Shown one piece after another: positions 57,421 to 64,000 of a stretch of 64,000 bases of DNA (its first letter is position 1; each line of letters begins with the position of its first letter). The notes beneath the pieces were generated by a model, which ran no database searches, was not told where the DNA came from, and saw only the letters and a list, made by a program, of their open reading frames with translations. This DNA is from an uncultured Bacteroidales bacterium (GTDB lineage: Bacteria > Bacteroidota > Bacteroidia > Bacteroidales > UBA932): positions 1 to 64,000 of the forward strand of contig CALVDI010000001.1 in assembly GCA_944326225.1 (NCBI GenBank), in the 5' to 3' direction. The position numbers and the translations under genes are program-made.

Positions 57421-59544
57421 ATGATAAATACGCATTATTCTCACTTTCTCATCGTACCTGTCTGCGTCTCGGCTCTGCTGACTGCTGCCGGCTGTTCGCT
57501 GAAAGACAGCCCGTTCGTTCCGGGAGACAAAGCGGTGCTAAGTGCAGAGCGTTGCCGGCCCATAACCCGTGCCGAAGACACGCAGTTCGAAGTAGGAACG
57601 AAATATCTGCTGTTTGCGGCTGAGACCGGTACCGATGCCGTCCCTGACTGGGACACTGCACTGCTGTACGCTGCTGAAGGTACTGAACGCAACGACCACA
57701 CTATCGACTACGGTACTCCGCTTACATACGGGGACAGCCCGCTTAATTTTTACGGAATTACTTACGGAAATACAACTGTCCCGGGTTCTGCGGAAGACCC
57801 TGCAGTGGCAATCAGCCGACAGCCGGGAACTCCTTCCATCACCATCAGCAGCGGAGACCCCCTCCCCGACCTGATGTACTCCAACAACCTGACCTTGTGT
57901 ACAGTCTCCGACGGCTACCGTCTCCAAATGGACTACCGTCATGCCTTCAGCAAGATCAAATTCATGATTGTAAAGCAGGATGAGTCGGACAAAGACGAGG
58001 CCGACAGGAAACTGGATGATGTCACTCTGCAGAAAATAGAGATCTGCGGAACACATAAAAGCGGAATCCTGGGTATCGTAAACGGTTTATGGAGTTATCA
58101 TAACGATGAGAATACCACCACCCGGACATATTTTGACTCATCGGAGCCATCGTCTCCAGAAGAGATGAAGATCGGGACGACAGCCGTCAGTGTCCCTACA
58201 ACCGGAACAGGTATCAGTGACGGCCTGCTCATCTTCCCCAACCAAGACAGTCAAAATGCGCAGAATTCCTGCGAACTTTCAATCGCAGTTACTCTGTCAG
58301 GTCTGGAAGAGAGCCCCAAGACAGTCTCTTTTCCTCTCCGCAATGTCGATGAGACCGGGAATGATACCGGCCCGTTCATCTTCGAGAGCAATCACGAATA
58401 CACTTTGCTTATAACCGTCCTTGACGATGACGTGCGCACTATCGCCATCGCTCCTCAGGTATACGAGGACATCATCGTTCCGCTAGACCCTCCTCTCGGT
58501 CAGCCTGTCACTTTCGCCAACCTGATGTGGATGGACCGCAACCTTGGAGCCACCAGCGCCGACTGCGAGAACGACTGGGAAAACACCCGGGGCTACTACT
58601 ACCAGTACGGACGGAACATTCCGTATATCCTTGACACAGCAGCATACAATAACGCTTCATCGAAAGAACCCGTTTGGCCATTCATCTACACATACAACCA
58701 GCATGGGAAAAAGGTATACGGTAAATACGATGCCAGGCAATCGGTAACCACCGCAGAAGGCGAGACAATCCAGGTCCGTGGCAGAGAAAACATCGCAGTC
58801 AATCCCGGTGATAGCGGATTCTATCGATTTATCCTGGACCTAGGCAGCGGCACCTGGATGTACGATGATGTCTCCAATACAGAAGATGAATTTGTAAACA
58901 CCTTCTGGACCAGCAGTGCTGAAAATCACCCCTGTCCCAAAGGTTGGAGGTTGCCGACCAAGGAGGATTTCGCCTCGTTCATGCCGGATATAACCCTTGA
59001 TGCACCGTGGGATACTAGATTCCATGAGCCGCAGAGGTATAAGGGAGCGGTACTTAAAATGCAGGAGGAACTCGTATACGGTAAGATTGAAAACGAGCAA
59101 GGAGTGGAAGAAAGTGCGATATACATCCTCAAAAATCAAGGGACAACGGAATGCTACCGTATCAAGATCGTCATGAAGGAATCCAACATTAAAGGCAAAT
59201 ACTATTTTGAATTTGCATACTACCCCGGAACCCCTGAAATGACATTCATGGACCTTAAGACTCATGATGAATTTGTGGCCTCAATGACAGACGGGAGGTT
59301 TGACTGGACCACTCCCAGTTCCATAATGCAGGTACCTGCCGTAGGCTTCCTTCATCCTCATGGTGGAGATATCCTGGATGGTGACGGAGAGAATGCCATC
59401 TTAAGGACAAGCGAACACAGCGGCAGCGGCACCAACTGGGTATGCTATCTCAGGAACAGCTGGAAGTTCGGACTGATCAACAGCAGCCGTAAGGCTCTGG
59501 GCGACCAGATACGCTGCGTGAGAGACGTCAATGTACAGGAATAA
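57421..59544 (+). CDS. Fimbrillin-like lipoprotein with FISUMP-type C-terminal domain
   Basis: 707 residues. Lipobox AAGC with cysteine 25 and RPITRAED (likely cut after Arg50). The N-terminal fimbrillin part (to about 350) contains QMDYRHAFSKIKFMIVKQD. The C-terminal part (from about 360: VTFANLMWMDRNLGATSADC ... NHPCPKGWRLPTKEDFASF ... LGDQIRCVRDVN) is the FISUMP/lectin-like fold also seen at the end of the minus operon's largest protein. That makes it the tip-adhesin candidate of the plus operon. Confidence 0.82.
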   Translation: MINTHYSHFLIVPVCVSALLTAAGCSLKDSPFVPGDKAVLSAERCRPITRAEDTQFEVGTKYLLFAAETGTDAVPDWDTALLYAAEGTERNDHTIDYGTPLTYGDSPLNFYGITYGNTTVPGSAEDPAVAISRQPGTPSITISSGDPLPDLMYSNNLTLCTVSDGYRLQMDYRHAFSKIKFMIVKQDESDKDEADRKLDDVTLQKIEICGTHKSGILGIVNGLWSYHNDENTTTRTYFDSSEPSSPEEMKIGTTAVSVPTTGTGISDGLLIFPNQDSQNAQNSCELSIAVTLSGLEESPKTVSFPLRNVDETGNDTGPFIFESNHEYTLLITVLDDDVRTIAIAPQVYEDIIVPLDPPLGQPVTFANLMWMDRNLGATSADCENDWENTRGYYYQYGRNIPYILDTAAYNNASSKEPVWPFIYTYNQHGKKVYGKYDARQSVTTAEGETIQVRGRENIAVNPGDSGFYRFILDLGSGTWMYDDVSNTEDEFVNTFWTSSAENHPCPKGWRLPTKEDFASFMPDITLDAPWDTRFHEPQRYKGAVLKMQEELVYGKIENEQGVEESAIYILKNQGTTECYRIKIVMKESNIKGKYYFEFAYYPGTPEMTFMDLKTHDEFVASMTDGRFDWTTPSSIMQVPAVGFLHPHGGDILDGDGENAILRTSEHSGSGTNWVCYLRNSWKFGLINSSRKALGDQIRCVRDVNVQE

Positions 59545-59555
59545 AGACAGAAGAA

Positions 59556-60671
59556 ATGATGAGACGTATACTACTAATACCCATTACAGCGGCATGCTTC
59601 CTGTGCGGATGCAGCCGGATGCAGCCGGAACAGAGGCCCGACGAAGTTGTGAAGGTCGAGTTCAGACTGCCTGACAGCTATGGTGTCCAAAGCGGTGGAG
59701 TGACCAAGGCGGAGGATGATCTCGGTCCGGACAACTGGCACGACATGCCCGACATGAACATATCCCTTCTGCCGGTAGGAAGCACGCTGTGGCTCACCTA
59801 TGCCAGACAATCCGAAGACGGATATGGAAAGCCTGAGCTGCAGGGTTACGTAGTAGGGACCAATACAGGAGGCTTCAATACCCTCTATCCCTGTACCAGC
59901 ACACTTGGTTCTGACGGCAAGATGCACATCAATTCCGACGAGATAGGCTCACCTCTCTACCTCGAGGCCGGCACCTACAAATTCAAGATGATATCACCGG
60001 CATATCCTATAGGCCAGGATCTGAGCATGCAGGTAAACAACGGTATGTTTTTCTACTCCACGGACGGGCGTTATAAGGAGACAAGCGCACTTCCGATTGA
60101 AATAGACCTGGAAAATACTACCGGTGGCGCTCAGTACATAAAGCTCAATCCGATCATCAGCCAGGTGGCCCGTTTCGACTTCACCATCAGTAAAGGAAAG
60201 GGAGTACACACATTGGAACCGCTGGAGGCAGGAATAGAGATCAGCGGTCTTCAGGATCCGGGAGAGGACGGCATCACATACAACTGGTGTTCTGAACACA
60301 TATCCGACACTCTGGAGATGCGATACGGTGACAAACGTTCCTGGGCGAACATTCCCGGAGAGGAACTTAAGACTGAAAGCGACGGCAGCATAACCGGTGA
60401 GATAGGAGTACTGCCGACATTCGCCTTGGACTACTCCATCATAATCCTGATCAATATCGCGGTAAACGGAGTCCCCACCCAATACATGACCCTTCTCAAC
60501 AGTATGATTCTGCTGCATGCCCACACCTATAGTATTAAATGGGAGATCAGTGTTGAAGAAGGCGTGATATCCGTTGTCACGTGGCAGAATCAATCCTGGA
60601 GCACAGACCTTAAGCCTGACAAAACAACTCTTGAACATGAATACAACTCACTGCACACACCATCTCTATAA
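59556..60671 (+). CDS. Fimbrillin-like lipoprotein
   Basis: 371 residues. Lipobox LCGC with cysteine 19; GGVTKAEDD gives a cut after Lys51. The body has LEAGTYKFKMISPAYPIG and YIKLNPIISQVARFDFTISKG, the middle-strand pattern of fimbrillins. The end, HAHTYSIKWEISVEEGVISVVTWQNQSW, is an alternating strand region. It lies 11 bp after the FISUMP gene and overlaps the next start by 35 bp. Confidence 0.76.
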   Translation: MMRRILLIPITAACFLCGCSRMQPEQRPDEVVKVEFRLPDSYGVQSGGVTKAEDDLGPDNWHDMPDMNISLLPVGSTLWLTYARQSEDGYGKPELQGYVVGTNTGGFNTLYPCTSTLGSDGKMHINSDEIGSPLYLEAGTYKFKMISPAYPIGQDLSMQVNNGMFFYSTDGRYKETSALPIEIDLENTTGGAQYIKLNPIISQVARFDFTISKGKGVHTLEPLEAGIEISGLQDPGEDGITYNWCSEHISDTLEMRYGDKRSWANIPGEELKTESDGSITGEIGVLPTFALDYSIIILINIAVNGVPTQYMTLLNSMILLHAHTYSIKWEISVEEGVISVVTWQNQSWSTDLKPDKTTLEHEYNSLHTPSL

Positions 60672-61551
60672 ATCCCTATGGCTCATATTGGCAGCTGTGT
60701 ATGTCTGCGGATGTTCCGGAACAGAGCCACCTACAGCCGGGAACAGGAACGTAACAGCATATCTGTCCCTGAACAGCCTTCCCATAACGTCTGACGGTAC
60801 AAAGGCTACGTCGCCGCATACTCCGGAAGTAGAGAACCTTATCAATGACATCTGGGTCATTCAGTACAACAGCCGTGGTATCCGTATTGGAGAGCCCGTC
60901 CACTACGAAAGATACGGCGAAGCCAGTATGACTGTGGAAGACTTCAAAATAGAGCTGATTGAAGCGCCCGGCAGTACTGTCTGCCTGGTAGTAAATACTG
61001 ACGACGGCACTCTCTCCTGGCCCAATAACCTTCCCGCCTTCACGGAACACCTTCTGGACGTCAGTGTGACCAACGACCTCACAAACAAGGACCGTATGCC
61101 TATGTGCGGCTACTGGACCGGGGACGTAACCACAGACGGACAGGTGCTCTCAGTGCTGCTGTGCCGCATGATGACCCGAATCAACCTTGTAGTCGGTAAC
61201 AAAACTGAAACTGACATTGAAAATCTTAAAGTCGAGCTTTTCAATATCCCCACGATGGCCTACACATACCCGCGCCTGAATCAGGAGTCCTTACCGGAGA
61301 GCGCCTACATCGACAGTTCTTTTTCAGATGAAATCACTGAAAGCCTGGCTGCAGGAGAGAGCCGCGAGTTCTACTACTACATAGCGCCCAACATCTGCAC
61401 TGAAGAGAAATTTGCCACGAAAGTCATACTCACATCCGGTGACCGCACCTGGTCTGTCATTCTAGGCACGGATCCCCCGGAGACACCGGAACGCAACCAC
61501 ACACTATACGCCAATAATTACTACACGTTCACTCTCAATCTCACCGATTAA
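60637..61551 (+). CDS. Fimbrial-cluster lipoprotein, last gene of plus operon
   Basis: 304 residues from MNTTHCTHHLYKSLWLILAA (ATG 60637). Lipobox VCGC with cysteine 26, and SDGTKATSP (cut after Lys56). INDIWVIQYNSRGIRIGEPVHYE, VLLCRMMTRINLVVGN and the ending HTLYANNYYTFTLNLTD are fimbrillin-like. Translation is probably coupled to the upstream gene through the 35-bp overlap. It is followed by a strong terminator. Confidence 0.76.
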   Translation: MNTTHCTHHLYKSLWLILAAVYVCGCSGTEPPTAGNRNVTAYLSLNSLPITSDGTKATSPHTPEVENLINDIWVIQYNSRGIRIGEPVHYERYGEASMTVEDFKIELIEAPGSTVCLVVNTDDGTLSWPNNLPAFTEHLLDVSVTNDLTNKDRMPMCGYWTGDVTTDGQVLSVLLCRMMTRINLVVGNKTETDIENLKVELFNIPTMAYTYPRLNQESLPESAYIDSSFSDEITESLAAGESREFYYYIAPNICTEEKFATKVILTSGDRTWSVILGTDPPETPERNHTLYANNYYTFTLNLTD

Positions 61552-61609
61552 CACAACCTTACCGCGTCCAGACATCCCGGCATCCGTCATCTTCTATACC
61601 AATACAAAA

Positions 61610-61645
61610 AGACTGGCCAATGTCTTTTGACATTACGGCCAGTCT
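61610..61645. terminator. Bidirectional terminator
   Basis: AGACTGGCCAATGTC, loop TTTT, GACATT, AC, GGCCAGTCT: a 15-bp stem with one 2-base bulge, between convergent genes. An A-run lies on its left side (a T-run for the minus gene). Confidence 0.85.
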
Positions 61646-61677
61646 CTGCTGCTATTCAAACAACCTGGAATCTGCTA

Positions 61678-63801
61678 CTACCAAGTCTCGTAGAAATTCT
61701 CCATCTCAGCCTGGGAATGGAATGTCACTTCGTCGCCTTCGACCGTCACTCCGGCTGCCACTAACTTGAAAAACCAGGATGATCCGTCATTGTAGAATCC
61801 CGTAGACGTTCCGTAATAGTCACCTGTACGGGTATTCTCCTCTATATACTGGGCGAACGTACCGTTATATCCGGAATTCTCATAACGTCCGTAAAAATAA
61901 TCGTACAGATTGTCCGGATAGAAGTCATCATACTCGCTATCCGTCATGACCGCGTATATGTACGGAGCTGTCTCATCGGATGGCTGGATGTCCACTACAA
62001 ACTCTCCATTGGCCTCTCCTTCGATGGACAGATAGAATGTAAGTCCGTCGCCGGGATCTCCGCCCTGATCTTCCGGAGCAGTGAACTCTGCAAATTCATG
62101 ATCGAGATAAGTCACGTCCTCTCCTGAGACAGCATATCCGATGGCAAATACTATATACTCCCCTCCAGGAACCAGACTGTACATATATCCGTCTACCCCC
62201 GTAGAGCCGTATTGACTCAGATACTCCACGACACTTCCAGGATAAGCCATGTCCTCGATATACATCGACGGCTCATACTGATAGTACATCGCCCAGTCGG
62301 CAACAGGCATCACATCATAGAAATAGGACGCCTGATCATCAGTCGGAGTCACCTGAATATACACTTCGCCCGCACTCTGCGGATATATGTCGAAATAGAA
62401 GCCCAGATCATGTCCGCCGTCATCGGGTGTCGAGAACTCCTCATAATCCTGGGTCGTAAAAGTAACGGCCCCGTTGTCGATATTGTACCCTATCGCAAAC
62501 AGGACGTAGTCTCCGCCCGGCTCCGTCAGCACAAATGAGTCATAAGTGTAATTCTGCGTACCGATCGCGCCAAACTGCTCGAGATACCTGAGTATGGTCC
62601 ATCCAATATTGGAAGCATATGCCTCGATTACATTCTGCGCGCTGCTCTGATACGTGTTATACCAGGCTTCGGCAGTAACGACTTCGTAAAAATATGCGGC
62701 GGACTGATTGGACGGAACAATCTCCACCTCAGCCTCCTGAGGTCCCGTAGGATTGATGTTGAAAGTAAACTCAAGGTCCGTAACGGCTTCCGGGTCAGGA
62801 GTGCGCACATCTTCCCGACTGACATCGGTCGTCATCAGGCCATCCTCATATCCGAACACCAGGACAGTGTAGTCATGTGACGGCACTATATTCTTCTCGT
62901 AAGTCATCGTCTCCTCACCTGTGCAAAGCGAGTTGTCCGTCACAAGTCCGAGCAGGAAACGTCTCAACGAGACTCCGGACATGGCATCCACGGTCTCCTT
63001 GTCCTGGAGTATAATGGCATACTGGTCCGAATTCGAGGGAACTACTGACACCACTATCCTGGACTGAGTCTTCTCGACAATACTTACGTCAAATGTATTG
63101 TCTGACACAGGAACATCCACGGACAAGACCACGTGCTCCACATCCGTAGTAATGCCGAGTGCGGCGTCAATACCTGCTCCCACAACATGGAACTCGGCCT
63201 CCGCATACTCGGTTATATCATAATTCCTGTTCCCGTCCCCTGTCATTGCAAGCTCGGCAAAGGCCGTTGCCGCATCACCGTAATATTGCAGATATGAAGC
63301 CAGCATATCCTGCAACACTGCCTCCGGCTCATTGCCGGCATCCTCATACACGGAGCCGGGAAGCGGCTCGAAATAGTAAGAGAGTTCCTTGTCCGTCGGA
63401 GATGTCCTGACATTCAGCGTAAACCGGTCTGTCATTTCAGCCACAAGGTTGAGCTTTGGAGTCTCTGCTTCCTGAGACAGCAGCGTAACGCTTATCTCCG
63501 CCCACTCAGACTCAACAGAGGCGGAGGTCGATACCGCCTTTACCTTAACTGTATACATGCTGTCCGGTATCAGGCCGTCGAAAGTAACCGAGAGACTTTC
63601 GGTACTGGCCTGTTCTTCACGGAACTCGTAAGTGTACATGTCCGCGTTCTCCACGGCCTCCCATGCCACCGTGAACGACGTGGACGTAGTGTCTGCAATA
63701 CTTAGGACAGGCGTATCCAGCACCACGCCTTCCTCATCGGTATTACACGATACGGCAGCAGCAAGCACTGCCGCACACAATAAAATAGATCTTTGTTTCA
63801 T
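61678..63801 (-). CDS. Modular surface lipoprotein with fibronectin III-like start and tandem repeats
   Basis: 707 residues. Lipobox AVSC with cysteine 19. A fibronectin III-like domain (about 30-108: LSIADTTSTSFTVAWEAVENADMY) is followed by about five degenerate units of ~120 residues. The clearest two carry SAAYFYEVVTAEAW / QASYFYDVMPVADW and YVLFAIGY / YIVFAIGY, with EEFSTPD / AEFTAPE at their ends. The protein is very acidic and aromatic, so a surface-exposed binding protein is likely. No enzyme motif is visible. A further gene lies 26 bp upstream on the same strand. Confidence 0.78.
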   Translation of the reverse strand: MKQRSILLCAAVLAAAVSCNTDEEGVVLDTPVLSIADTTSTSFTVAWEAVENADMYTYEFREEQASTESLSVTFDGLIPDSMYTVKVKAVSTSASVESEWAEISVTLLSQEAETPKLNLVAEMTDRFTLNVRTSPTDKELSYYFEPLPGSVYEDAGNEPEAVLQDMLASYLQYYGDAATAFAELAMTGDGNRNYDITEYAEAEFHVVGAGIDAALGITTDVEHVVLSVDVPVSDNTFDVSIVEKTQSRIVVSVVPSNSDQYAIILQDKETVDAMSGVSLRRFLLGLVTDNSLCTGEETMTYEKNIVPSHDYTVLVFGYEDGLMTTDVSREDVRTPDPEAVTDLEFTFNINPTGPQEAEVEIVPSNQSAAYFYEVVTAEAWYNTYQSSAQNVIEAYASNIGWTILRYLEQFGAIGTQNYTYDSFVLTEPGGDYVLFAIGYNIDNGAVTFTTQDYEEFSTPDDGGHDLGFYFDIYPQSAGEVYIQVTPTDDQASYFYDVMPVADWAMYYQYEPSMYIEDMAYPGSVVEYLSQYGSTGVDGYMYSLVPGGEYIVFAIGYAVSGEDVTYLDHEFAEFTAPEDQGGDPGDGLTFYLSIEGEANGEFVVDIQPSDETAPYIYAVMTDSEYDDFYPDNLYDYFYGRYENSGYNGTFAQYIEENTRTGDYYGTSTGFYNDGSSWFFKLVAAGVTVEGDEVTFHSQAEMENFYETW

Positions 63802-63827
63802 AGTGATTTATGTTAATGTTTTAGTAT

Positions 63828-64000
63828 TCATTCAGACGGAGTGGTCACCATCTCACCGTATGTCTGCGGGCTATAGAACTCGACTGTCTGAGTACTGTTG
63901 TCCATATCCACGCCCACAGCCATGAACATGTACGAGCTCTCAGGGTATATACCGTCGTTCCATTCATCGAACACCTTGTCCGTAACTCCGGTAGTGGCAA
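63828..64000 (-). CDS. C-terminal end of a lipoprotein-like gene (cut by window edge)
   Basis: The frame is open from the right edge to TGA at 63828-63830, about 56 residues: ATTGVTDKVFDEWNDGIY ... FMAVGVDMDNSTQTVEFYSPQTY. Acidic and aromatic, with a final strand pattern resembling the end of its downstream neighbour (FFKLVAAGVTVEGDEVTFHSQAEM). It is probably a paralogue and upstream member of the same operon. No start is in the window. Confidence 0.65.
   Translation of the reverse strand, partial: ATTGVTDKVFDEWNDGIYPESSYMFMAVGVDMDNSTQTVEFYSPQTYGEMVTTPSE

Noticed and set aside
61678..63801. CRISPR or DNA-level tandem repeat
   Set aside because: Repetition is visible only in the protein and is highly degenerate; there are no regular identical DNA repeats.

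Overview
The window reads as a chromosome segment of a Bacteroidales bacterium (phylum Bacteroidota). The evidence is the set of phylum-typical proteins (DUF4295 beside L33/L28, DUF4199, DUF1573, bactofilin, a Rho with a long basic N-terminal insertion, DUF3575/DUF3868, FimB/Mfa2 and fimbrillin lipoproteins) and several intergenic matches to the Bacteroidota promoter TTTG-N19/20-TAnnTTTG. Genus cannot be fixed by eye; a Rikenellaceae/Alistipes-like or uncultured gut Bacteroidales lineage is plausible. I saw no rRNA, tRNA, CRISPR array or insertion sequence.

Left part (1-24 kb): the end of a GH97 glycosidase converges on an M3/M2-like metallopeptidase. Then comes a translation block on the minus strand (thrS-infC-rpmI-rplT, lepB, rpmB, rpmG, DUF4295). 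infC probably starts at an AUC codon behind a strong Shine-Dalgarno. DUF4199 and a GT2 glycosyltransferase lie on the plus strand. They are followed by secA-lpdA-bactofilin, two adjacent lipoproteins of unknown role, a heavy-metal exporter coupled to meaB, a DUF1573 protein, a small 2[4Fe-4S] ferredoxin, rho and ridA.

Middle (24-40.6 kb): envelope and housekeeping genes. An LptD-like outer-membrane protein diverges from a SPOR-amidase and an MCE protein. dnaA, pepD and rpe follow, then birA (minus), rsfS-ftsH-cdsA-psd, an M20 dipeptidase, pyrF and a HigBA-type toxin-antitoxin pair.

Right part (40.8-61.6 kb): two complete type V (FimA/Mfa-type) fimbrial operons stand back to back. The minus-strand operon (49678 down to 40819) encodes a DUF3575/OmpA-like protein broken by an in-frame amber codon, a DUF5119-like anchor candidate, two fimbrillins, a minor subunit and a 1116-residue tip candidate. 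The plus-strand operon (49926 to 61551) encodes DUF3575, DUF3868, an Mfa1-like major subunit, a FimB/Mfa2 anchor and five further fimbrillin-like lipoproteins. Between them, at 49695-49848, a 110-bp segment is bounded by perfect 22-bp inverted repeats and carries a promoter -7 box at one edge. In the sequenced orientation the box fires into the minus operon; inversion would point it at the plus operon. This is the most interesting structure in the window: a probable DNA-inversion toggle choosing between two fimbriae. No recombinase gene is present, so the invertase would act from elsewhere. The right edge holds a lipoprotein made of tandem degenerate modules and the end of another lipoprotein-like gene.
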